NCBI GenBank assembly: GCA_037833965.1
Contig: AP031351.1
Coordinates: forward strand, 20,906,501-20,970,500
Direction: 5' to 3'
Length of the DNA: 64,000 nt
Source of the DNA: Marchantia polymorpha subsp. ruderalis
Lineage: Eukaryota; Streptophyta; Marchantiopsida; Marchantiales; Marchantiaceae
How positions within the stretch are numbered: position 1 is the first letter of the stretch; each line of letters begins with the position of its first letter. The position numbers and the translations under genes are program-made. The notes under the pieces are model-generated. The model saw only the letters and a program-made list of their open reading frames with translations, made no database searches and was not told where the DNA came from. Of this stretch, positions 12,131 through 24,469 are shown one piece after another.

Positions 12131-13150
12131 GGAAGTTCTTACGATTTCAAATCAAAGTTTGAATTGACTATCAGTTGCAGGACTACCGTCGTTGCAATAG
12201 CCCTTCTACCCAGACCATCTGCATCATCGTCTAAAATATGACTTCCACAAAGACGGCTTTCAAAAAAGAGATAGTTCTGCATTTGCTGTGTTGTCCATTG
12301 TTTGAATTGCACAGATTTATTATCAAATCTCCCATACCAATCACAAACATTGTGTCGAAGTTCTGAGGGTATAATGAACGAACGAGGAACACGTATCATT
12401 CGTTCGTGTATGAAGAGACGATGAAATTTAGTCCAAACTTTGAAGTCTCCTTCCCACGTTTCACACGTTTCACGTAATTTGAGTAATACATATAAAGCAA
12501 CTTATAATCACAGCGGTGAAAACAAATTTTGACCGTTCACTCAGCTCACAATTTGCCTCTCCACTAGATCACGAACAAAATCACAGAATCTTTACTGTGT
12601 TTACTGCTTTGTTTTCAAGTTACTGATAGGATTGCACATTAGCACAACATGGTCGAAATTAAAATGATCTTCACTGGTGTCGATGAGCACGACGGATTGA
12701 GTACGCGTGCTGCAAGCTTTGTAATGGAGGCTATAATACACTCCGGACTTTTACGTGGTGAACATATCCCTCTTGGGAGGAACCGAAAGTTGAGTCTTTA
12801 AAGCTCAAGAAAACTCTTCGCGGTAAACACTTGAACAATTTATCCATATATCCATGAAGAACGAAGCAAAATAGTCTTCACGTTGCTTTATTTGGGAGCG
12901 CCAACAAACAGCAAACAATTCTGAACAGAGTTTGGGTCCAAACCACCGAGATGATGAATGTGTATGCCAAATAATGGCCAGCAGTGTTATTAATGACGAT
13001 GTGTGCAAAACTTTGACAAGAGCTACAAGAAGCACCTAAAGTTCCGCTTTTTAGTGTAATCACAAATGTAAGAAGACAATCTATGCACCTCTCTCTCTAT
13101 TTATAATATACGAATATCGAAGGAAGAACCATGACTTTCAAACCAGACTT
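12131..13150. other. Intergenic DNA or 3' untranslated region of the UBX gene
   Basis: Lies downstream of the UBX stop codon at 13151. An 86-codon minus-strand frame at 12139-12399 looks weakly protein-like, but I do not recognise it and see no partner exons. Confidence 0.3.
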
Positions 13151-16100
13151 TCATATCAACTCCAAAAGCAGGACCTCTTGTTTACTCGTAAGTCCCAGAG
13201 ACTCCAAAGAGGAGGCATGTTCGCCATCTGTGAAAGCCACACGAGGGAACTGGCGGACCTGTGCGAAAAACACCGAAGAACAAGGACAATACGGCTTCTT
13301 TAGCAGAAGGATTGCATATGAAATGAGCATACCTCGACGAATTCTTTTGTAATTACATGAAAAGGCCAATGCACGTATAGTTCCTACGTCGTTATCAAGT
13401 CCAATGCTTCATCTACCAGTACGCTTGTGAAAAGAGGCATGTCATACGGACTCCACATGAAAGGGGTGAGATGAGACGGGCAAGGCTATGCTAAGGACAA
13501 GACAAAAGATGGGTTAATTCAGCAGAGGAGACTGCTAACTTGTCTAAGATCAAATTCAGAATTATCAATCTTCGCAACAGTTAAAAGCAAAGTTTTAAAG
13601 AGATATCCGCAATAGACAACATCAACTCACCAGTCTATAGCTCCCTGGCTTTACAGCTCCACCAACATCAATAAAGTCGAACAAATTCTGCATCCAGGAG
13701 AGAAAAACACCACATATTCCATGAGTAATGACATAGATCAATCTTCTCAGTACCTAGCAAAGGAACTCTCCAATGTCTAATTTCTCCAGTTAAGAAAGGT
13801 GAACAAACTAAACCAGTATCTGACATCGCGCATCAAGCACTTGTGGCCAAAACACGGAGCAAACGTCTGACGTCAGTGAAAGTACTGCAAGAGTCACCGG
13901 GAAAATTATAAGGTATTACTTACTTGGAGCTTGTTCGATTTGTGAAATCTACGTCCACGTCTGCTCCCATCTGGCAACCGTACGACTAAGGTTACAGCAC
14001 CTTCAGCATCCGCTGCGGGTTCCATTGGGAGTTTTCCTTTCTTCGCTGTAAGTTGTCTTTCCAACTCCTCCGCTTCTTCTTTCTGTCTTTTTTCTTCTTC
14101 TCGACGAAGCTGTTCCTCTGATTCAGCGGCCGCAGCAGCTTCCTGTTCTCTCACGCGCTGTGCCTCAGCTTCCTGAATGGCTCTCAATTCTTTTTCCCGA
14201 TCTGCTGCCAACGATGCAAGATATTCGTCGTCCTGCAAGTAACCGCAAAGGATTCGTTGGACGAAGAAATGTACTGAGAAACTGATTAGTAATAACCTAC
14301 TCACGCGCCGTCAAGAACCGAAGGATCACTTCGGAGGTGCAGGGTGCATACCTGTTGCTCACGAAGAAGCCGCTGAGCTACAACTGTGGGAGAAGGAGGC
14401 TGAGGGAAACCCCGACGGTTGAACGCTGCCATAAGGCCTGCGCTTTCTCCACCAGCTATGTCATCGAGCACGTCCGTGTGTATACCACGGCGTGCATGAT
14501 ATGGGAGCCCCAAGCCTGATCCCTCCGGGAGCCCACCAAAAAGGGCAGCCTCGAGCATAACAGCTTCATCATGTTCTTCGGATGATATTCCTCCCCACTG
14601 CACATTTGACGAAAACGAAAAGAGCCCAGTCCAAAAATTAGTGGTCTTCATTTCTTGTTCCTAACGAATTTAATAAATATCTTCCAAAAGCCTGAATGGG
14701 AAAACTTTCCACATGCTTTAAAACTGGGAGATGAGTTTGCCCTATACTCAGCTCTGTCCACGATACAGAAGCTTAAATGACCAAATGCACTCGTTCAGTA
14801 GCCAATAAAGTAGGAGCAAAGGTAGAAAGAAGGTGAAACAGGTTTTATCGAATAGAAAATTTAGTTGTGAAATTAATCCAGCCTTGTGGCAGAAAGTCAG
14901 GATGAAACAAAAACGTTTAACTCCACGCACTAATGTCCATCTTGGATTTCAATGATATTCAATTTACAGGTTATAAGTTAATATCAGCTCAAATGCTCCG
15001 ATTCTCTCCAAAGCTCACCTCATCTGATGGAAAAGGATCAACATCGTGTTGACTAGGTGCATTTGCAGCGGTTGCGGGACCTTCGTCGCCAGAGCTGGTG
15101 ATACGAGCATTAGGAACAACAGATGAATCCCTCTGGTCGGTCACCCCTCGGACACTCTGAGCCCGGGCCTCTCCTTCATCTGGCACGACCATGGGTTCAG
15201 CCGTTATTGATGTGGATCGCCTGGTTGTTCTTCGCCGAAGCAAAGGTTGTTCCTCCACTTCTTCGATGTCGTCAGGAGCACTGCTAACAATGGCACCACT
15301 GCTACTGCCTGAAACTCTACCCTTGTCCCTACCAGAGCTGGTCGCTCCCACATCTGTACCTCCACCGCGAGCCATTCCGGTCCGATCACGCGCAATTCCC
15401 CTGTTAAAAAAACACCATTACTTCAAATCCAAGATTAGATGGTATTTAGATTTCACGTGCGCGAGATATGAACGTATCGAGTGTCCAGCATAACCATAGA
15501 CTCACTCACACCCGAGGATTTGCACGTAAACCCTGGTCCAAAGAAAACCCCAACAAGTGGCAAGAGCTGGGCAAAACTTTGTAGAGCCTACCAACTACGC
15601 CTCTAGCAAAATGCAAGTAACATAGGCAACCTTTGCTAGAGTCTTGAATTTAGATGATAATTAGTATACATTGTAGTCACGCATCAGCCAGGTGCATTTA
15701 AGGTGGAAATATCTTAAATACTCAGGAACAGGCGGCGCTTTCGAGGCAAATAAAGGTGCAAAAGTTTCACTTCTCCACTCTAGCCTACATCTATCCACAC
15801 TGGGCACAACAGGACCGCCTAACACGTAAAGTAAAATACACTCATGTTGAGATTAAGTTTCAGGCTGTGAAATTGCATAGATTTCTCGGCAGAACCACAG
15901 GAAGACTAAGACAACATCACTTCAATGAAGAAGTTAGAGGCTCGCCCACTATCGTTTGAGTGTATGTACTACTCTAAAACCTAAGACCTCGCACGCGTAC
16001 ACGGTAAGCAGGTCCTGTTACGTAGTTCAAAACTAGGAACCCAAGTCAAGAATAACCAGATTTTGAGGACCACCACAGATTGAATGGTTTGTTCGTTCTT

Positions 16101-17597
16101 AGAGCCTTGCCAATCCAGCCCTTCTCTGAGACATTCCTTCCGGTGTCTGGTCTCCCAGCCAGCCCAACTGTCCGACACTTCTTCCGGTGTCGGTTCCGTG
16201 TGAGCTGGTGGATCATGAGCTTCATAGAGAGATATACAAAAGACTTCTGGAAGAGAGAAGACAATCTGCTCCAAGCAAACCAGCACAAAATTCTGGTAAA
16301 CATAGAAGCAGTCAAGCGTATAATCTTGAACGAAGATAGCAAGGTCTTCCACAAACGCAAAACTCAACTCCGGTTGAAAACCACACGCTAGAAGCAGCTA
16401 CGATACTGACCTTCTTCGCATACTATCAAGTCGCCTTACGTCGTCTATGGATGGATTATCTTCATCCTCCTGCATAAACGCTGAGTCGGAAGATGCTCCT
16501 ACACGCTCCCGCATGGCCTTCTCTAGCTCCGCAGTCTACCAACCAGCCCACAATTCATCATTTAATTTACTTCCAACTTGAGTACATTAATCATTTACAG
16601 TGAACCCCCGATCACTGTAAATGGCTCAAACTTCTTAACCCCAATCATGCAATCATGTACTACTCCATTCCTGGCAGGAATAAGATTGGAGAGAGTGCAG
16701 GCTCTGGAGACCAACCTTCAAAGATAAAGTAACTGCACGGGCCAGATCGTCGTCCTCTGTTGATCTCATGACAGGAAATCTTTCGACTGGATTGCCTCCT
16801 GTAACTTCCTGAGGCATGTATTGAGTCGTACTATTAGATATTTTTTGTTGCATCAACAAGTTTACGACCTACGGAGATCAATAACCTACGACAAACACAA
16901 CTCAACTCAAAAATTGATCTAAAAATCACACCACCATAACAAAATAAAACCAATTCTCATCACAAGTACCTGGGAAGAAGCAGCCGATCTCCTATTCGCT
17001 TCTTCGGCTTCACGTCGAGAAGCCTCGATGGCTGCCCGGAGCATCTCTTCCTCTATATCTATACCATCCTCATTGCTCATTACTGGAACTTCTGCAATGC
17101 GAGGAGCATTAGGGTTGAAATCGGGATTCATATTTGCTCCTGGATAAGGCATAGTTGGATATCTCCGCGCTCCTGATTGCTCCCCAATTGTTCTAAAACC
17201 AGATGATGCTGTACTAGGTACTTCATCATCCACCATGGCCTGGGCATGACTTGGTGGAAGCTGTTGTGTATCATCATCGGCTAGCTCCTCGATTCTTAGA
17301 GTTGACGGTCCATATGTCGGAAGAGGAAGGCTGTTATCATCGTCCCGCCAATCAATAGGAACATTTCTGACATCTGGAGGATGGGATACGCGTGGAGCAC
17401 TTCCACGACTTACTGGCCCAATTGGTCTGCCTACTAATGGTAGCCCATATTCGGTTACTTCCCAAGGATTCAAGGGACCAGGAACAAACGGGTTGGGCGG
17501 AGCACTAGGAGCAGTAGGCCTTATAGGAATGTCAATAGCAGGATCATCCTCCTCCATCCAATCACTTCGCTCCAAATCGATTCTCTGCGATACAGGC
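13151..17597 (-). CDS. PUX-type UIM/UBX-domain protein, 5' end not found
   Basis: I place eight exons, all in phase with GT-AG introns: 17597-16970, 16868-16716, 16535-16411, 15400-15019, 14597-14352, 14232-13924, 13687-13631 and 13258-13151 (TGA stop). They encode 668 residues. Visible parts, numbered from the first residue found: an acidic, Pro-rich region; ubiquitin-interacting motifs at about 183-202 (EEEMLRAAIEASRREAEE), 248-264 (DDDLARAVTLSLK) and 432-450 (EEHDEAVMLEAALFGG); a charged coiled coil at about 515-580; and a UBX domain at about 587-668. The UBX domain includes NLFDFIDVGG and the FPR loop that contacts the AAA ATPase p97/CDC48. Arabidopsis PUX7/8/9/13 and animal FAF/UBXD7 relatives normally begin with a ubiquitin-binding UBA domain. 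The likely role is to bring ubiquitinated proteins to CDC48. The first exon opens in a split codon, so at least one upstream exon is expected, but I find none before 19.4 kb. A start inside the first exon (Met in DWMEEDD) is an alternative. Confidence 0.85.
15845..17440 (-). repeat. Proximal copy of a tandem segmental duplication (UIM exons and introns)
   Basis: This interval is repeated at about 18075-19440 in the same orientation. Introns match as well as exons: for example the blocks near 16150-16410 and 18175-18420 share long runs. It is therefore a DNA-level duplication and not a retrocopy. The distal copy lacks about 200 bp found here at roughly 15905-16125. Confidence 0.8.
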
Positions 17598-18074
17598 CTA
17601 CTCCAAAGAAAGACCACAAGAAATTATTAAGCCATATAGGCCACGTCCACTAGTCCATGTAGTGTATAGATATATGATCAAGCCGATATTGCTGTTACAG
17701 TCTCGGTCTTACCATGCAACACATCTTGAATACCCAGCACAAAAGTTGAAAATTTTAGACGGGTGTAATGATGATTGGAACCCAATTATCACGCACTTTA
17801 AGTGTGAGTCCTAGCTTCTCCTGATTACTGTTATTATTACAAACCCATAGTCATATGTTGAACAAGCACTCAGCGCAAAGGATAAAGTTCTTTCATTTCC
17901 ACAAAGTCGATGTAAAATTTTGGTAATGGTTTGAAAACCTGCTGCAGTCCAATGACCAGGCTAGAAATTTAATTCCCCATCCTCTGCCCTACTTTTATCA
18001 AAACAAGGCGCAACTGGTCTGCCAAACAATCCATAAGATGAGACTCTACATATTTATAAGCAGTAAGCCTCTTG

Positions 18075-19440
18075 TTGAGATCAAAAATTTTAGGCTGTGA
18101 GACTGCATGATTCTTTCAGCAGTATAATAAAAAAACTCTTGAAACATTCCTTCCGATCACTGGTCTCCTATCCAGGCTATTTGTCCGACAATTTTTCCTG
18201 TGTAAGTTCCGTGTGAACCGGTGTATCATGAGGTTCGCATAGGGATATACACAGAACTTTTGAACGAGAGAAGACAATCTACTCCAAGCAAACCAGCACA
18301 CAATTTTGGCAAAGATAGAAGCAAAATAACGTATAAACTTGAACGAAGATACCATAGTCTTCCACAATCGACAAGTGTACTCCAATTACAAGCCACAAAC
18401 TGTAAGCGCTATACTGACCTTCTCGAATTCTCACGTCGCCTTACATCGTCTATGGATGGAATATCTTCATCCTCCTGCATAAACGCTGATTCGGAAGATG
18501 CTCCTACACGCTCCCGCATGGCCTTCTCTAGCTCCGCAGTCTACCATCCAGCCCACAACTCGTCATTTCATTTCTCTACTACTTGCCTGAATTATTCCTT
18601 CACAGTGAATCCCCCATAACCAATTGGCTCAAACTTCTCAACACCAATCATGCAATCGTGTACTACTCCCTGCCTGGCAGGAATGAGATTGGAGAGAGTG
18701 CAACCTTCGGAGACCAACCTTCAGAGATAAAGTGACTGCACGGGCCAGATCGTCGTCCTCTGTTGATCTCATGACAGGAAATCTTTCAACTGGATTGCCT
18801 CCTGTGACTTCCTGAGGCATGTATGGAGTCGTCCTGTTAGGTCTATTTTGTTGTATCGACAAGTAGAGCAGGACTTACGGACCCCACTAAAATCCGAGGA
18901 CATCAACCTGGACTCCAAATTTGACTCACACCACCAGAAAAAAAGAATCGATTTTAATCACATATACCTGGGGAGGGGCAGCCGATCTCCTATTCGCCTC
19001 TTCGGCTTCACGCCGAGAAGCCTCGATGGCTGCTCGGAGCATCTCTTCCTCTATGTCTAGGCCATCCTCATTACTCATTACTGGAACTTCTGCAGTACGA
19101 GGAGCATTAGGGTTGAAATCGGGATTCATATTTGCTGCTGCATATATCCGCGCTCCTGAATGCTCCCCAACAGTTCTAAAAACGGATGATGCTGTACTGG
19201 GAATTTCATCATCCACCATGGCCTGGGCATGACTTGGTGGAAGCTGTTGCGTAACATCGTCTGCTAGCTCTTCAATTGTTACAATTGAAGGTCCATGTGA
19301 TGCAAGAGAAGGGCCACAACCATCGTCTCGCCAATCGACAGGCACATTTCTGTCCTCTGGAGAATGGGCACTCGTGCAGCACATCCACGACCTAACGGCC
19401 CGCTTGGTGTCTTAATAATTGAGATGCTGGTTCAAATTCG
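18075..19440 (-). pseudogene. Decayed tandem copy of the UIM exons of the UBX gene
   Basis: Three exons match those at 17597-16411. 19384-18970 carries EEEMLRAAIEASRREAEE; about 18858-18710 carries DDDLARAVTLSLK; and 18540-18416 carries LEKAMRERVGASS. Protein identity over the UIM parts is very high. In the first exon a one-base loss shifts frame at about 19370 relative to the other copy, and homology fades at about 19440, so the 5' third of the exon is missing. The second exon start has an altered acceptor (AAG) that shifts phase by two bases. No UBX exons follow except those of the proximal copy. The third exon keeps the GTCAGT donor and ends in the phase that the 17597 acceptor needs, so read-through splicing into the intact copy is possible. 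Most simply this is a pseudogene fragment. Confidence 0.75.
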
Positions 19441-21681
19441 GTTTGATCTAATAGATTCAGCGTCAAGCAACGATGCAATAGCAGACATCTGTGCATTATT
19501 TATACATGATAATACAAAATAATCTGTACAAGCTTATCTTATATCACTGGGAATAAGAAATTATACACTTTCCTTACAACTAGTTTAGTCTTCTTGAAAA
19601 CAAAAACGTCATGCATATTATGCTGCTAATTTCCTCACTCCTCAATAACGTATAATGAAATCTTTTGATTCACAATATTCACATTCAGAAAATTCTTCAA
19701 TCATTTCTTGTGTTTGGATTTTGGAAAAAATATAAACTCGAAGAAAAATGAGAAAAGTGAATGTTACCTCGACAAGCACAGTCACAACATTTCAGCTTAT
19801 TGTAATCGCGTGTTTCATTTGCAAACTTTAGACATTGCCCGAAGATACTCTAAGTAGATGTACTAGTTTTAAGAGTTTTAAGAGGAATGATAGTCTCCTA
19901 TATTTGATACGTGGATCAAGTACTTCTAATAGGTTTATGAATGGATATTCAAATGTTAATTCAAAATATATGAAACCACATGATTTCATATAATTTGTAT
20001 TCCATTTTTGTATCAACCCTATCATAATACAGATTAGCTAGTTTGTATAAAACATCTATACATACCGATTGATAGTATTTGGCTGTTCTCTACTAAATAA
20101 TCATTGTAAATTATCTTCATAAATGACATGAACATATTATAAGAACTACAAAGTCATACGTTCATAATTTTCACACAACTGTGATCTCCGCATCAACAAC
20201 TTATACTCCATATTGGTACATGAGCTGTCGTCGTCAACTTCATTGTAAGACGTTCTGGAGTTTTATATGTGTACGTTAATGGAATTAGTTTACTTCATGA
20301 GAGTTTGATGTTTCTCGTCGTTTTTGAATCTTGTGTTATTTAATGATGCGACAAAAAAAACATGGATGCAGAAAAACCATGCATGTATGATAATTTGATG
20401 GATGACGTAATCTCATAATCCTACCAATATAATGTTCTAAAACATTATGTTGAGATTACATTTGTAATATTACACATGTAATTGCAAAATATAACACATC
20501 AAATCGGAAAATTAAAATAGTATCGAGTTTGTATCTCACGCATGGGACTATCCACGGATTGAATATTATCACATCAATCAAATAAAAGTTTCGTTTATTA
20601 GTACTGAATTATTATGACTTTGAAGTACGATTTTGAGCAATCTGATGCACATAATTTAAGTCAATATTAAATCCAGTAAAGAAAGCAATTTGAACTTCAT
20701 TGTCATGAACTATTGTGCAATATGTGTGTTAATAAATAAATAAATATATATATATATATGGCGATGTAATTTGATGTTCAATATTAATGAGATTTATTAT
20801 GCACATAATTAAATACTAAACTTGAATTAGATTTTGCGGTTCAAGCTCATTATAAAACTGCAAAGAATAAATTTTATTGCATATTCAACATGATTCAAAT
20901 CTTGCAAACAAATATATTTTTTTCAAGTTAAAGAAGTGTTAAATTAGAATAAAATATGATATGTAAATTTAAATTTTGTTATCAAATCAAAAAAAGGATC
21001 AAAATGTAATATTTTGATTATAAAATTTTCAGATATCATTTTTGCAATACTTTGATGCAATACATGAAAAGCTAAACTTGAGTCAATCATTATAGCATCA
21101 ATTATAACTTTAATTTCAAATTTTTCTAAATTTTGTTGATATTCATTATAATTTTTGAAATTACTCTTATTAATACTTAAAAACTTGAATCAAACACCAC
21201 ACCTAAATTTTGTCTTGTTATAAAAATTTGACTCAATGAAAATCTTTCAAGAGTAATGAATATAAATGTTTTGAAATCCAGCACATAGATTTCAAATAAA
21301 TAATAGGTTTTGGTATAAGTTGAATCCAATGTCATGTTTAAATCAATAAAACTTCAAATAAATTTACTTTGTTATTGTAGATTACAAAATTGTGTATCAT
21401 AATAAATATCATAAACTTTAAAAAAAATCATAGGATCTGCATTGAATATGATACTCATGAGCTTAAATAGTAATATATCTTTATTATTTTTTACAATAAA
21501 TATAAATACCAAAATAATTTGTTTATTGAAATATTAACTTAACTTTGTGAGTATTTTTAAACACTATCATGAAAATTTGAAATTTTTTTATCTAATTTTG
21601 AAATTTAATCATTATGTGAATGTAAAATCCAATAAACACAATGACGAAACATTCAGTCCAACAAACAACAGGAAACACTAG
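19441..21681. other. AT-rich block, no gene seen
   Basis: Very AT-rich with many short A/T runs and a TA microsatellite at about 20743-20759. No protein family signal. Probably eroded repeats. Confidence 0.45.
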
Positions 21682-22520
21682 TGTATAACGTGATGCACCC
21701 TTGCGATGACCTAGTCCATGAAGAAAGATCACACGTGAATCTATTACTTAGGTCTAGCAAGAAATGCTCTTTGTATACGGCAGAAATTGGGGTGTTGAAC
21801 CCTAGTAAAGGCTAACGTCATAGCTATAATTAGCTAAAACTCGAGTTACTCGAGTATTATTCCTCAACTAGAGTTAACTCCAACAATCTTCTCTTTAACT
21901 CATGTTACGGAAACAATAATGCACATTATTCCTCAGTGGAAAGTTTCATACAGAATTTTAACACAAGGCTTCCTCTGTATACAAGAGTTAAGTAGACCTA
22001 AGCTGTAGTCATAACATGATAGAAGAATAACATAAAGAGTTAACTAAAAACTTGCTAGCATAGAGTTGACAAAAATTTTGTAATCTATGTAATACAGTTT
22101 TAGAAAGAAAACTAATACAATGACTCTCTTTACACAAGAGTCAACTAGAACAAGCCATTACATAATTAAGTAAATATAAGAAAAAATAATTAAAAATACT
22201 ATATTAGCACACTCAAGCTTTGTCTTCCATGCACAACCTGCTTGATAGCACAATGTCGGTTGAAACTCTCCAAATAATAACTTTGATCAACGCATTAGTT
22301 GGATTGAGTTTACAGTCAATCTTGACTAGCTCCTTAAATTATCAAAGTTTGTAATCAGTTTTAATTAACTCACATTTCAAAGTTTAATGTCAATCTTGAT
22401 AAGCTTTATCATTACAGTTTCACATTAATCTTGATTAGCTCAATTATCATAATCTATAATCAATCTTAACTAGCTCAATTTTCAAAGTTTACCGTTAATC
22501 TTGACTAGCTCAATCATTTT
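21682..22520 (-). mobile_element. Copia 3' end: RNase H tail and LTR (fossil, minus strand)
   Basis: The minus-strand LTR starts at 21885 (TGTTGGAGTTAACTC) and runs to about 21682. Internal sequence leading into it (21886-22250) aligns with the sequence ahead of the plus-strand LTR at 27288. At 22330-22240 the translation KIDCKLNP then NALIKV matches the end of copia RNase H (usual form VDGKENPADMLTK). The element is broken in many places and lacks most of pol. Together with the plus-strand copy it forms an outward-facing pair. It looks old. Confidence 0.65.
22290..22515 (-). repeat. 36-bp minisatellite derived from the copia RNase H tail
   Basis: Six units with spacing 35-37 bp, each containing on the minus strand GAGCTAGTCAAGATT followed by a variant of GACGGTAAACT. 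The unit corresponds to the ELVKIDGKL segment of the element and is twelve codons long. Unit marks (TAGCTC or variants) lie near 22326, 22362, 22399, 22435, 22470 and 22505. Confidence 0.8.
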
Positions 22521-24469
22521 ACTATACACTTTTGTCTCAATAAATGCATAATAATGCTGTGCTTATATCTACTAAACAAAATTTGTACGTGTACATCTTG
22601 ATGATTAGTCACATAATGATAAAACTTCTCCGCACCCATATTCCTCAACGAAGATTTTCACTTGTTAATATGGAGAACTATCCAACTCTTTCAGTGATAT
22701 AGTATCAATGAAAGACATATCCATACTAACAAGAATCTTATAGGCTATTAAATTGCATAGTTATAAACTCAAAAATTTTCCTCCAACATATGGGTTGTCA
22801 CACGAACACTACTCGTTCGCATCTAACTAATGTCTCTTTTCTACATGCTTGCAATTGGAGTACTACATTGATCACTTGGCCATAAAAGTCGAAGCAATGC
22901 AATCAAAATGAAACCAATATCAGCATATGAGTTTTGTAACCGATCTATCTCCGCCATGAACAATGACAATATTGAGTCAAATACTACAAGCCGATGTCTC
23001 AACTTCCTATGATGTTACTGCATACTCCTTCGCACTTGTGGGCATATCTAACCAAGATGGCACTAGGGTATTCTCGCAAAAAAAGTCGTCAACAACATTC
23101 TTCATCACATTTTCATACCAAGATCAATTTGAATCTAAATCTCTATATTCCAAGGTTGATATTAAAATCTTTTGCATGTTCATGATATCTGAATTCGCAT
23201 GTTTCAATATTCCTTGAACAAAATTCCATAGTAGCTTTCTGAATTTGACTATCCATGACTTTTGAATGCAATCAATCCAGATGACAAAGCAAAATTTAGA
23301 TGTAATTCAAAAGAAGGAGCTACGGTCTAGTTAGTACTCCACGTGTCACATGCGATAGTTGTCCACGACTTATTATGATTGTGTCCGCAATTAAGTATCA
23401 ATGTTGTCCGCGACTCACGGTCGTTCGCGACTAACCGTTATTGTCAATAGTTGATTGTCGCCGTCTATTATGGATCGTCACCATCATCGTCTCTGTTGCT
23501 GTCGACTATGAAGCATCAATTTTGTTGTCAAGCATCTATCAATCGCGGTTGTCTTGTCGATTGTAGTTGCTTTGCCGATTGTGGTTTGCAAGACCGACTA
23601 TGACTGCCACACCAACTACATTCATCCTGCCAACCGCGACCACTATCGGTCATATCACGCAAGAGTATCGTCACTTGACATACGATCCTGCCCACTCGCT
23701 GGTCGCACGGCCGTCACTCTCATTAAAGGAAGAAGTTTTTTTTTAATAAATCCAAAGTTATAATAGGTTATGGAGGTATAGATTTTGGTAAAGATCAACA
23801 AGAATTCTTTCAATCACCTCATACTGATAATCAATTTCTATTACTTTCATCGACTTCAAGCGAGCTATCATAGAATGTCTTTGAATTGGTTCTAGCAGTA
23901 GTTGTAGTTGCATCATACCATCACAATCTATGCATGAAGCACCTTACACGCAAATTTTCAACGGGCAGTCGAAGGAATTGGTTGACGTTAGAAGCTACTC
24001 TAACTTCACAACTTCATGTGAATATTATGACTTGTCTTGACCTGTGAAGAACAATTGACAGATAACGGTACGAGCGCTTCCTAGCGGACATTGAACATGA
24101 ATCCCAATAACGTTTCGAGGAGGAAGCTCTTCCTGTCTGATTGTTCTCCGAAAACAACAATTTTTGAAATGAGCAAGTATTCGCCTAAAGCCACCGCACT
24201 GTGTTGCAATATGATAAACGTATCATAGCAAGCCCAAACCATTGTGGTTCTCACAAGATTCTAGTCCACATGTACTTCTTGAATCAAATCGGCAGTGAGT
24301 TTGATTATACTATATACCAACTTTCTTCAAGTAGTGAGATTGGAACTTCAAAATTGCCTATCGTGCCAAACATGTGTAGCTAGCCATTGTGACTAGCAAT
24401 GCATGCAGTAGATTTTACAATTTCTGGTCATAAACCGTGCACTTAACATGAGTGTGGTGCACGGTCCAG
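22521..24469. other. Eroded sequence between copia fossils, no gene seen
   Basis: Short frames only. A stretch at about 23380-23700 is richer in GC and repeats words such as TTGTCGACT and CGATTGT in a loosely tandem way. I assign no function. Confidence 0.35.

Noticed and set aside
14301-14600. Minus-strand frame beginning in the intron before exon 5 of the UBX gene
   Set aside because: The upstream part is intronic; only 14597-14352 is in phase with its neighbours.
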